A stretch of DNA of 9,042 nt from a bacterium (lineage in GTDB: Bacteria > Patescibacteriota > Minisyncoccia > Ryanbacterales > 2-02-FULL-48-12). Below the pieces are notes generated by a model. That model did not search any database, was not told the DNA's origin, and saw only the letters and a list, made by a program, of their open reading frames with translations. The position numbers and the translations under genes were made by a program. The stretch covers positions 1 to 9,042 of the forward strand of contig SBBS01000037.1 in assembly GCA_005239605.1 (NCBI GenBank), read 5' to 3'. Below, in pieces: positions 1 to 5,937 of this stretch (within the stretch, counting starts at the first letter, position 1; each line of letters starts with the position of its first letter).

Positions 1-41
1 AACCTTTTGGATTCGGGAATTTTTGGCGGGAATGCGTTTGT

Positions 42-60
42 GTCGCGCCTGCGGCGCGAC
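42..60. repeat. GC-rich perfect hairpin downstream of the tRNA gene
   Basis: An 8-bp perfect stem (GTCGCGCC / GGCGCGAC) closes a 3-nt loop (TGC). It lies downstream of the tRNA-Ser on the tRNA's strand. Neither side is followed by a T-tract, so it is not a classic intrinsic terminator, although it could stop or protect the tRNA transcript. The rest of 1-93 shows no coding potential. Confidence 0.5.
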
Positions 61-93
61 CCCATTTCGGCTTCCAATTCCGATTTTCAATTT

Positions 94-184
94 TGGCGGA
101 GGCGGGAGGATTCGAACCTCCGAGGGGCTTTTGGCCCCTAGCACATTAGCAGTGTGCTGCTTTCAGCCGCTCAGCCACGCCTCC
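94..184 (-). tRNA. tRNA-Ser (anticodon GCU), CCA encoded
   Basis: Read on the minus strand, this folds as a class II tRNA. The acceptor stem GGAGGCG (184-178) pairs with CGCCTCC, followed by discriminator G and a genomically encoded CCA ending at 94. The anticodon stem GCACA/TGTGC holds loop CTGCTAA, giving anticodon GCU, which reads AGC/AGU serine codons. A long variable arm (GGGGCC-AAAA-sized loop-GCCCC) is present, as expected for serine tRNAs, and the T arm carries TTCGAAT. Length is 91 nt including CCA, normal for tRNA-Ser. A possible minus-strand -10 (CATACT, 4 nt before the 5' end) is weak. Confidence 0.96.
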
Positions 185-376
185 TTTTAGTATGAGCTCA
201 CAAAGTTGAGTATGGACAAATTTTCTGCAATTCCAGTATAACCGAAGTGTGCATGTGCAAATGCGCAAAGACAGTCTTTGCGCATTTTGCGACGAAACAA
301 TGATGGCATGTTTGCCATTTCGTAATTCAAAGTCATGGTAGCATTTTAGACCTACAAATTCCAGATTTTCATACAT
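185..376. other. Non-coding spacer with several hairpins, no credible gene
   Basis: I see no supportable gene between the tRNA and the large palindromic element. The one open frame here (start at 376, minus) runs into the tRNA and ends inside it. The stretch contains a strong hairpin at 257-290, a smaller one at 303-318 (ATGGCA/TGCCAT), and an 8-nt direct repeat TTAGACCT at 346-353 and 376-383. The second copy of that repeat spills into the left arm of the neighbouring inverted repeat, so part of this spacer may be an old flank or relic of that element. A promoter for the tRNA should also lie here (candidate minus-strand TATACT at 240-235), but it is not convincing. Confidence 0.5.
257..290. 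terminator. Strong hairpin, possible terminator of the comF transcript
   Basis: A 13-bp perfect stem (259-271 with 275-287) with loop CAG extends further with one bulged T to GC/GC at 257-258 and 289-290. It lies downstream of comF and upstream of the tRNA on the minus strand, where a transcription stop would separate the two transcripts. The trailing U-run on that strand is short (ATTT then GC), so an intrinsic terminator is possible but not certain. Confidence 0.4.
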
Positions 377-539
377 TAGACCTGTCCCTTAATAAATTTT
401 AGAGTGAAATTTCAGAAATATGAGATGGGGCGCCGGTGAAAATTTTGAAGCGCGAGCAGGGCTCACGCAAGAAATTTTCACCAAGCGCCGGCCAGATTTC
501 GGGAATTTTTAGCCGAAAATTTATTAAGGGACAGGTCTA
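377..539. repeat. 163-bp nested palindromic element (MITE-like) abutting comF
   Basis: Perfect 24-bp terminal inverted repeats at 377-400 and 516-539 (outer end TAGACCTGTCCC) bound this element. Inside, a second set of arms is nested in register: GGCGC 429-433 with 485-489, the 11-mer GGTGAAAATTT 435-445 with 472-482, and an 8-bp tip GCGCGAGC 450-457 with 461-468 around loop AGG. The whole unit can therefore fold into one long interrupted hairpin. On the minus strand, which is the comF transcript, the single tip mismatch becomes a G-U wobble. The right end touches the comF stop codon with no spacer. No transposase is encoded, so a non-autonomous mobile repeat (MITE- or REPIN-like) is the best reading; a structured 3' end for comF mRNA is the alternative. 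Confidence 0.75.
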
Positions 540-1265
540 TTATCCTTTTGCAATTACCAATCCCCACACATGGGCCGCGCCGGCTTCCTTTAGCGCGCGG
601 GCGGCATCATTCAGTGTGCTTGCGGTGGTGGCTATGTCATCTACCAGAATAATCGTTTTATTTTTTATTTCGCTTGCTCGCATTTGATTCATCGCAAAAG
701 CGCCCGCAACATTGGCAGCGCGTTTTTCCCGGCCGCCCGCTTGTGCTTGCGGGTCGGTGTGTTTTACGCGTGTAAGCGCGCCGGCGGAGAGAAGCGGGAG
801 GGAAAATTCTTTTGCTATGCGCATAGCCAGCAATTCCGATTGATTAAAACCGCGCAATCTTTGTTTTCGCGGGTGCAGGGGAATAGCAAGGAGCGCGGCA
901 TTGGCGGGAATGCGCGCGTTATGCGCTTGCGCGCGTTTTTTCACAGATGCTACCATAGAATCAGCGAGGGCCTCGGCGAGCGCTTGGTTGCTGTTGTACT
1001 TGAATTGCGTAATCGCGTTTCGTATGTGTTTGTTCTCATAGGCGGCTGCCCACCACACGCGGGTAAGATAAGGCGCATGCGGCCGGCAGTTATCACAAAT
1101 GGAACCCGAAGGTTTGCGGGCGCTGCAAACAAAACAAGCAGGTTCGGACAAAGGAATTTCCGATTTGCATGAAACGCAGAAAACTTCTCCCAACACGCCG
1201 CACGATACGCAGGAAGTCGGGAACAAAAGATCAAGCGCTGTTTGTTTCCAAGAAGCAATGTTCAC
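540..1265 (-). CDS. comF: ComF-family phosphoribosyltransferase-fold competence protein
   Basis: A 241-residue protein close to the usual ComF/ComFC length. The N-terminus carries eight cysteines in four CxxC pairs (C19/C22, C30/C33, C44/C47, C57/C60), consistent with zinc-binding. The C-terminal half has the type I phosphoribosyltransferase fold with the PRPP-loop signature IILVDDIATTAST around residues 205-217 (acidic pair about D209-D210). The motif PLHPRKQRLRGFNQ precedes it, typical of the family (usually ..R.RGFNQ). ComF proteins are needed for natural transformation in several bacteria, acting in the cytoplasm after DNA uptake; the reaction is not established. The ATG at 1265 gives the expected MxxxxxxLxDLLFPxxC start. 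The gene diverges from pilM over 48 bp, so competence and pilus genes may share control. Its TAA stop touches the palindromic element at 377-539. Confidence 0.93.
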   Translation of the reverse strand: MNIASWKQTALDLLFPTSCVSCGVLGEVFCVSCKSEIPLSEPACFVCSARKPSGSICDNCRPHAPYLTRVWWAAAYENKHIRNAITQFKYNSNQALAEALADSMVASVKKRAQAHNARIPANAALLAIPLHPRKQRLRGFNQSELLAMRIAKEFSLPLLSAGALTRVKHTDPQAQAGGREKRAANVAGAFAMNQMRASEIKNKTIILVDDIATTASTLNDAARALKEAGAAHVWGLVIAKG

Positions 1266-1304
1266 ATGTGGATAATTATTTTATGTTTTGTTCAAACGCG
1301 GTGA

Positions 1305-1310
1305 TATAAT
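1305..1310 (+). promoter_or_regulatory. Candidate -10 box (TATAAT) for the pil operon
   Basis: A perfect TATAAT sits in the comF-pilM divergent gap, ending only 3 nt before the pilM ATG at 1314. No good -35 is found 16-18 bp upstream (the best is TTATGT at 1281-1286). The usual 6-7 nt from -10 to transcription start would place the start at or inside the first codons. The transcript would then be leaderless, or initiation would occur at another site. Confidence 0.45.
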
Positions 1311-1313
1311 AGC

Positions 1314-2426
1314 ATGGATATACATTTCTTTAAAACATTTCAGTCGCCGCAATTTTCTTTTTTTGGAAAGGAAAAGAGCGTGATCGGAATAGACATGGGA
1401 GCGTCATCGGTAAAACTGGTGCAGGTGCGTTTGGCTGAAGAACGGGCAACGCTTGAAACATACGGCGAACTTGCGACAGGGCCGTATGCGGGAAAGAGCG
1501 TAGGACAGAGCGTGCGCCTTTCAAGCGAAAAAACAACCGAGGCGCTGGTTGATTTAATCCGTGAAACCGGAGCTACCGCGAAAGACGCGGTGGTGGCAAT
1601 GCCGCTGCGCCATAGTTTTGTCACAACCGTGGAAATTCCGCGCATTTCGAATGAAGATATTAAAAACATTATGCAGTATGAAGCGCGGCGATATATACCC
1701 ATTCCCCTATCGGAAGTCGTTATGGATTGGTGGGAGGTGCCTGATTTTGGCTTGGATGAAGAAGGAACAGTCGCTTCACCCGCAAAAACTTCCACGCAGG
1801 TTATATTGGCGGCGGTTCCAAAAGATATTCTGGAAAAATACAAGCACATAGTTGCCGGCGCGTTTCTTGCGGTTGCATCGTTTGAGATTGAAGTGTTCAG
1901 CTCTATCCGTTCCATATTGGGTCGGGAGCGCGCGGGAGTTTTGATGGTTGATTTTGGAGCGACTTCCACGAAGATTGCCTTGCTTGATCAGGGCATCATT
2001 CGGGCAAATCACAGCATTGAGAAAGGTTTGCAGGATATAACGGTTGCGCTTTCCGAATCGCTTGGCATTGGGTTTGAGCGCGCGGAACTTTTGAAACGCG
2101 AAGTGGGTTTGTCAAATCGCGCGGAACATCAAGAAATCATGAAAGTGATAAATCCGCTCATTGATTTTTTACTTATTGAGATTGAGCGCTTTGTGGTTGG
2201 GTATACGCGCAAGCATAAAGGAACCGTTTCAAAGATACTCATTACGGGAGGAGGAGCGCTGATGCGGGGGCTTTCCGATTACATGGTAAAGAAGTTCGGC
2301 GTTGAAGTATTGATAGGAAGCCCTTTTATGCGGCTTGAGTATCCGGCGTTTTTTCAACCGGTATTAAAAGAAACAGGTCCGTCGTTTTCGGTGGCGGTAG
2401 GGCTTGCGTTGCGAGGACTGAAGTAA
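1314..2426 (+). CDS. pilM: Type IV pilus assembly protein PilM (actin-like ATPase)
   Basis: A 370-residue FtsA/actin-like protein, family-typical in length. The phosphate-1 motif is GIDMGASSVKLVQV (from G25, with D27), the phosphate-2 motif is MVDFGATSTKIALL (from M211, with D213), and the adenosine motif is ITGGGALMRGL (from I310). A central stretch VEIPRISNEDIKNIMQYEA matches the 1C-subdomain region of PilM. PilM is a cytoplasmic ring protein that binds the PilN N-terminus and couples the platform to the motors PilB and PilT. The ATG at 1314 gives the characteristic short FF-rich lead before GIDMG. An in-frame GTG at 1380 has a better purine-rich upstream (GGAAAGGAAAAGAG) but would start at V23, right at the nucleotide-binding strand, so it is less likely. 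This is the first gene of the plus-strand pilus cluster. Confidence 0.95.
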   Translation: MDIHFFKTFQSPQFSFFGKEKSVIGIDMGASSVKLVQVRLAEERATLETYGELATGPYAGKSVGQSVRLSSEKTTEALVDLIRETGATAKDAVVAMPLRHSFVTTVEIPRISNEDIKNIMQYEARRYIPIPLSEVVMDWWEVPDFGLDEEGTVASPAKTSTQVILAAVPKDILEKYKHIVAGAFLAVASFEIEVFSSIRSILGRERAGVLMVDFGATSTKIALLDQGIIRANHSIEKGLQDITVALSESLGIGFERAELLKREVGLSNRAEHQEIMKVINPLIDFLLIEIERFVVGYTRKHKGTVSKILITGGGALMRGLSDYMVKKFGVEVLIGSPFMRLEYPAFFQPVLKETGPSFSVAVGLALRGLK

Positions 2427-2431
2427 ACGCA

Positions 2432-2531
2432 AAATTCAAAGTTCAAAACGCAAAGTATTGGTATCGCGCGTTGCGCGATTATCAATAGTCGCGAAGCGAC
2501 ACCAAAATTTTGAACTTTGAACTTTGAATTT
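2432..2531. repeat. Palindromic element folding as a three-way junction, pilM-pilN gap
   Basis: The outer arms TTCAAAGTTCAAAA (2435-2448) and TTTTGAACTTTGAA (2508-2521) pair over 14 bp. A tandem GAACTTT copy (2512-2525) allows an alternative register of 13 bp, 2432-2444 with 2519-2531. Inside, TTGGT (2458-2462) pairs with ACCAA (2501-2505) and encloses two back-to-back hairpins: ATCGCGC/GCGCGAT (2463-2479, loop GTT) and GTCGC/GCGAC (2488-2500, loop GAA), separated by 8 nt. The element nearly fills the gap and ends 3 nt before the pilN ATG. It may be a mobile palindromic repeat, or an mRNA structure affecting relative PilM/PilN output. Confidence 0.7.
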
Positions 2532-2534
2532 ACT

Positions 2535-3098
2535 ATGTCAGAACCGTCTCTTATTGCAAAACCAAGAATGGAATATGCGCATCCTCCGCGCCAAGGCGGG
2601 CGGGGGTTGGGTGTTCTTGTGGTTATCGCGTTCTTGTTTGTGGTTGTGGTGGGGGGCGTGTACGGAGGCATTTATTATTATCGGCAAAATCTGGAAAAGT
2701 CTCTTGACGGGCTTACGAGCGAACTTTCTCAGCTGGAAAAAGATCTTGACGTAAATCTTATTCAAGAAATGGCGCGCGTTGACAGAGGGCTTCGCACAGC
2801 CCGCGCGCTTCTGACGGCGCATATTCATTCGTCAAAACTTTTTTCATTGCTGGAGGAGCACACGCTTGCCGATGTGTATTACACAACATTTTCCTATGCG
2901 TACGGAGGAGGCGTTTCGCTGGGCGGCCGGGCAAGTGATTTTCTGGCGCTTCATCGGCAGTTGGGAGAATTTCGATCTTTTCCGGCCATTACGCGGGTTG
3001 CACTGGAGAATATTGCTCTTGTAAAAGACGAAAAAAGTTCCGGAATTGATTTTACTATAAACATAACCCTTGATGAGAACGTGTTTCGTTTTCGCTAA
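2535..3098 (+). CDS. pilN: PilN-like type IV pilus inner-membrane protein
   Basis: A 187-residue protein with a cytoplasmic N-tail (about 1-24), one hydrophobic segment (about 25-47, rich in V and G), a heptad-like coiled coil (about 50-95) and a small alpha/beta domain to the C-terminus ending ITLDENVFRFR. This is the architecture of PilN, which pairs with PilO in the periplasm/extracytoplasmic space and contacts PilM in the cytoplasm. The position between pilM and pilO supports the call. The canonical PilM-binding motif (INLLP) is not visible in the N-tail, which instead reads MSEPSLIAKPRMEYAHPP. I chose the ATG at 2535; an upstream in-frame TTG at 2517 lies inside the palindromic element and would only add six residues. 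No Shine-Dalgarno is seen. Confidence 0.82.
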   Translation: MSEPSLIAKPRMEYAHPPRQGGRGLGVLVVIAFLFVVVVGGVYGGIYYYRQNLEKSLDGLTSELSQLEKDLDVNLIQEMARVDRGLRTARALLTAHIHSSKLFSLLEEHTLADVYYTTFSYAYGGGVSLGGRASDFLALHRQLGEFRSFPAITRVALENIALVKDEKSSGIDFTINITLDENVFRFR

Positions 3099-3110
3099 AA
3101 TAAAGAAATC

Positions 3111-3653
3111 ATGTTTTATGTCATTATCAGTTTAGCGCTTGCGGGAGGAGGGGTTTTTTTGCTGCGCTCGTATGTACAGCCGGAGTTGGCAAAAGTTCAG
3201 CAGGTGCGCGCGGAGCAGGCGGAAGTGCGGGACGCCATTGATAACGCGCGCAAAGTTATTCGTCTGCGAGACGAACTTTTGAGCCGGTACAACAGCATTG
3301 ATCCGTCGGCCATTGATAAAATTCGCAAGTTTTTGCCTGCGGACTCGGCTTTAAGCAGACTTTTTATAGATGTAGACGCCATGGCGGCGCAATCGGGCAT
3401 TCGTATTTCTGCTATTTCTTTTTCCGAAAACCAGCAGCCTCCGGCATATCTTCCTGAAGTGGGAAGCGCCCTTGCCATTACATTGAATGTGGAGGGATCG
3501 TATGAACAATTTCAATTGTTTCTCGGGTTGCTTGAAAAGAACATACGGCTGATAGATGTGGTGGATATCAAGCTCGGACAAATTTCTAAAGACGGAGAAT
3601 TCGGGTTTACGCTTGTGTTGCGGGCTTATTATCAGGAACGCACTATATTATGA
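3111..3653 (+). CDS. pilO: PilO-like type IV pilus inner-membrane protein
   Basis: A 180-residue protein. A hydrophobic segment begins at residue 2 (about 2-18), followed by a coiled coil (about 23-62) and a ferredoxin-like domain (about 75-180) containing ITLNVEGSYEQFQLFLGLLEKNIRLIDV, a hallmark PilO segment. PilO heterodimerises with PilN in the assembly platform. The cytoplasmic tail normally found before the membrane segment is essentially absent. The frame cannot be extended upstream, because the pilN TAA lies five codons before the ATG in the same frame. The spacing to pilN is 12 nt. The gene ends in tandem stops TGA-TAG, so UGA is a stop codon here. The upstream purine run AAAGAAA is a poor ribosome site. 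Confidence 0.87.
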   Translation: MFYVIISLALAGGGVFLLRSYVQPELAKVQQVRAEQAEVRDAIDNARKVIRLRDELLSRYNSIDPSAIDKIRKFLPADSALSRLFIDVDAMAAQSGIRISAISFSENQQPPAYLPEVGSALAITLNVEGSYEQFQLFLGLLEKNIRLIDVVDIKLGQISKDGEFGFTLVLRAYYQERTIL

Positions 3654-3685
3654 TAGGACTTCCGCGTTCGGCACATTCCCGTGTT

Positions 3686-3743
3686 GCGGCCTCTGTTCCG
3701 CGACGCTGTATGATACATACAGCTTGCTCCGGTACTCGGCCGC
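3686..3743. repeat. GC-rich stem-loop in the pilO-RNPF gap
   Basis: An inner perfect 8-bp stem GCTGTATG/CATACAGC (3705-3712 with 3716-3723, loop ATA) is enclosed by an outer 6-bp stem GCGGCC/GGCCGC (3686-3691 with 3738-3743). It sits in a 136-nt spacer that is long for this cluster. There is no T-run after it. It is either a palindromic insert or an mRNA processing/stability structure. Confidence 0.5.
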
Positions 3744-3779
3744 GCCTTGAACTGTGCTCAAACTCGAAAGTCCCACCTA

Positions 3780-3785
3780 TATAAT
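3780..3785 (+). promoter_or_regulatory. Candidate -10 box (TATAAT) before the RNPF protein
   Basis: A perfect TATAAT ends 4 nt before the ATG at 3790. No convincing -35 is present at 16-18 bp. It could drive an internal, nearly leaderless transcript covering pilB and downstream genes after the structured spacer. Confidence 0.35.
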
Positions 3786-3789
3786 CTAT

Positions 3790-4095
3790 ATGATAGAATC
3801 CATTAAAAAAAATATCGTGTTTGTGGTCGGCCTTCTTGTGATAGGAGGATTGGGATTGTTTTGGTTTTTACGCGATACGGGCCAAGAAGATACATCATCA
3901 CTGCCGGGTGTTGCAGAACAGTCAAGCAAATATGCGGCGGTGCGCGCCGAGATTTTGGGCAGTATTGCAACGCTTCAAGCGATACATCTTGATATAACGG
4001 TGTTGGACGCTCCAGAATTTCAGGCTCTTACTGAAGCGCCGCAGCCGCCGGAGGTTCCTTTTGTGCCGAAAAAACGAAACCCGTTTGTGCCATAG
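3790..4095 (+). CDS. Short membrane protein with RNPF tail, PilP-like partner (tentative)
   Basis: A 101-residue protein. A short lysine-containing tail (MIESIKKN) precedes one membrane segment (about 8-28). A linker follows, containing AVRAEILGSIATLQAIHLDITVLDAPEFQALTE. The extreme C-terminus, KKRNPFVP, follows a proline-rich stretch. Small proteins of this shape occur between pilO and pilB in Patescibacteria-like clusters. The RNPF/RDPF motif recalls the one found in PilP, which binds the PilN-PilO dimer, but here it is terminal and no beta-sandwich HR domain or lipobox is present. I infer a minimal PilP-position partner. I chose the ATG at 3790 over an in-frame GTG at 3754 because the latter adds residues encoded by the structured spacer and has no better ribosome site. 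Confidence 0.72.
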   Translation: MIESIKKNIVFVVGLLVIGGLGLFWFLRDTGQEDTSSLPGVAEQSSKYAAVRAEILGSIATLQAIHLDITVLDAPEFQALTEAPQPPEVPFVPKKRNPFVP

Positions 4096-4158
4096 AGCAT
4101 GAATTTAGAATCTGTAAACTTTTATTTTTAATGCTTCATGTTTCAAGTTTCATGATAT
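4096..4158. other. AT-rich spacer before pilB
   Basis: This 63-nt AT-rich gap contains the near-repeated words TTCATG/TTTCATG (4136-4154) and a CATGAA complement at 4099-4104. No Shine-Dalgarno precedes the pilB ATG and no gene is visible. Any stem it forms is only about 6 bp. Confidence 0.4.
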
Positions 4159-5889
4159 ATGGCTCATAGAACCCTATTAGACATACTTGTTTCCGGCAAT
4201 GCGCTTGAACAAGAATTGGCGGATCAAATTTCGGAAAAATCTCGAGGCGATCCGCAGCATACCGAGGAATTATTGGTGGATGCCCATGTTTCGGAGCAAG
4301 ACATTTTGAATGCGAAAAGCGCTTTGTATGGAGTGCCTTTTTATCGTTTGGAGGGCCGCAAGCTTACGTTTGAAATTCTCAAACACATATCGGAAGATTC
4401 CGCGAGCCATTATCAAATAATTCCGGTGGACATTTCGGACGGGTTGTTGAGCGTGGGCATGGTTCAGCCCGATGACATAGAAGCTCGCGAAGCGCTGAAA
4501 TTTATTGCTTCCAGCGTCAATCTTCCTTACAAGGTGTATGTGATATCGCAATCTGATTTTAAGGAAGTCATGGAGCAGTATAAGGGAATCGGCGGCGAGG
4601 TGGAGCGCGCGGTTGGCGAATTTGAGCAAGAGTTGGAAGAAAAATATGCGGGCATAACTGGCTTGGAAAGCGAAGACACGGAACGGAAAGAAGCGCTTTT
4701 GGAAGATACGCCCGTTACAAAGCTGGTCGCGGTGATCTTGCGGCATGCCATAGAAGGGCGCGCGTCCGATGTTCACATAGAACCGGGCCGCGCGCAATTG
4801 CGCGTGCGGTTTCGGCTTGACGGCACGCTCTACACCAGTTTGCTTTTGCCTATGAGCGTTCATGAAGCGGTGATTGCGCGGGTTAAAATTCTTACGCGCT
4901 TAAAACTTGATGAAAAACGAAAACCGCAAGACGGAAGGTTTTCCACGGTAATAAATAAAAACAACGTGGACTTTCGCGTTTCAACATTTCCCACGTATTT
5001 TGGCGAGAAAGTCGCGATTCGCATTCTTGATACCGCCACAGGGGTAAAGTCTATGAAGAATTTGGGTTTGGCGGGGCGAAATCTTGAATTGATTCAAAGT
5101 ACCATCAAACGGCCGTACGGCATGATTTTGCTTACCGGCCCTACGGGTTCGGGAAAATCAACAACATTATATGCAATGTTGCAGGTGTTGAATCAGGAAG
5201 GGACAAATATTATCAGTTTGGAAGACCCGGTGGAGTACAACATTGAAGGAGTGAATCAATCGCAGGTTCGTCCGGAAATTAGCTATACGTTTGCCACCGG
5301 CCTCCGGAGCGTTTTGCGGCAGGACCCCGATATTATCATGGTGGGCGAAATCCGCGACAAAGAAACGGCCCAGCTTGCCGTGCATGCCGCGCTTACCGGC
5401 CATTTGGTGCTTTCCACTCTGCACACCAATAATGCCATCGGCGTTATTCCGCGGCTTATAGACATGGGCGTTGATCCATTTTTAATACCTTCCACACTGA
5501 TTCTTGCTATCGGCCAGCGGCTTGTGCGGACTCTTTGCGATGAATCCAAAAAACTTATTCCGGTGGAAGGAAGAATAAAAGAAGCGCTGAATCAGGAAAT
5601 TTCTGCCATGCCGGCTGACATAAAAAAAGCGATAACAATGCCGAAACATATTTATCAGGCGTTGTCATCCGCCGCATGCCCGAAAGGCACGCGCGGCCGG
5701 ACAGGCGTGTTTGAAGTGCTTGCCATGACGCCGGAGCTGGAGCATCTTATATTGGAAAAACAGCCCTCCGAGGCGGATATTACGGAAGAAGCGCGCCGTC
5801 AAGGCATGCTTACCATGCGGCAAGATGGTATGCTAAAAGTGCTTGCGGGAACCGTTGGCATGGAAGAGCTTTCGGGGGTGGTGATGTAA
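4159..5889 (+). CDS. pilB: Type IV pilus extension ATPase PilB (GspE family)
   Basis: A 576-residue hexameric secretion-type ATPase that powers pilus polymerisation at the inner membrane. The N-terminal about 150 residues form a T2SSE_N/MshEN-type domain. The C-terminal motor shows an Asp box SDVHIEP (S203-P209), Walker A GPTGSGKST (G327-T335), Walker B region DPDIIMVGEIRD (D389-D400, with E397) and a His box GHLVLSTLHTNN (G414-N425). A C-terminal RTGVFEVLAM segment is normal for PilB. The zinc tetracysteine is half lost. The first CxxC reads RTLCDESKK (only C460) and the second reads ACPKGTRGRTG (only C507), where homologues usually have two cysteines in each. The start at 4159 gives the familiar short lead into the N-domain; no ribosome site is visible. 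Confidence 0.96.
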   Translation: MAHRTLLDILVSGNALEQELADQISEKSRGDPQHTEELLVDAHVSEQDILNAKSALYGVPFYRLEGRKLTFEILKHISEDSASHYQIIPVDISDGLLSVGMVQPDDIEAREALKFIASSVNLPYKVYVISQSDFKEVMEQYKGIGGEVERAVGEFEQELEEKYAGITGLESEDTERKEALLEDTPVTKLVAVILRHAIEGRASDVHIEPGRAQLRVRFRLDGTLYTSLLLPMSVHEAVIARVKILTRLKLDEKRKPQDGRFSTVINKNNVDFRVSTFPTYFGEKVAIRILDTATGVKSMKNLGLAGRNLELIQSTIKRPYGMILLTGPTGSGKSTTLYAMLQVLNQEGTNIISLEDPVEYNIEGVNQSQVRPEISYTFATGLRSVLRQDPDIIMVGEIRDKETAQLAVHAALTGHLVLSTLHTNNAIGVIPRLIDMGVDPFLIPSTLILAIGQRLVRTLCDESKKLIPVEGRIKEALNQEISAMPADIKKAITMPKHIYQALSSAACPKGTRGRTGVFEVLAMTPELEHLILEKQPSEADITEEARRQGMLTMRQDGMLKVLAGTVGMEELSGVVM

Positions 5890-5905
5890 TTCTTTTACTT
5901 GCTTG

Positions 5906-5934
5906 TTGACGCTTCGTAAATACGATACGATAAA
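5906..5934 (+). promoter_or_regulatory. Candidate promoter for the response regulator
   Basis: TTGACG (5906-5911, 5 of 6 matches to the -35 consensus) is followed after exactly 17 bp by GATAAA (5929-5934, 4 of 6 matches to TATAAT). The -10 ends 3 nt before the ATG at 5938, so a transcript from here would be leaderless or start within the first codon. It lies in the 48-nt pilB-regulator gap. Confidence 0.5.
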
Positions 5935-5937
5935 AGT

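Noticed and set aside
146..376. 76-codon minus-strand frame starting right at the edge of the palindromic element (MYENLEFVGLKC...)
   Set aside because: It runs through the hairpin at 257-290 and ends inside the tRNA-Ser. The C-terminal part is plainly tRNA sequence and no family is recognisable.
12..510. Shared 13-mer TTCGGGAATTTTT at 12-24 and 498-510 as evidence of a second copy of the 163-bp element
   Set aside because: A 13-nt match of this kind is near what chance gives in 9 kb and the flanks diverge. A longer upstream sequence would be needed.
684..1172. 162-codon plus-strand frame
   Set aside because: It lies wholly antisense to comF, which has clear zinc and PRPP motifs; the frame has low-complexity Arg/Cys composition.
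1340..1969. 209-codon minus-strand frame
   Set aside because: Antisense shadow of pilM, without domain features.
2517..2537. TTG at 2517 as the pilN start
   Set aside because: The six extra residues are encoded by the tandem GAACTTT of the palindromic element. The ATG at 2535 lies just outside the element.
3754..3792. GTG at 3754 as the start of the RNPF protein
   Set aside because: It adds 12 residues from the structured spacer, has no better ribosome site, and the ATG at 3790 directly precedes the normal tail and membrane segment.
4270..4863. 197-codon minus-strand frame
   Set aside because: Antisense shadow of pilB, rich in His/Arg/Gln as expected from reverse reading of its codons.
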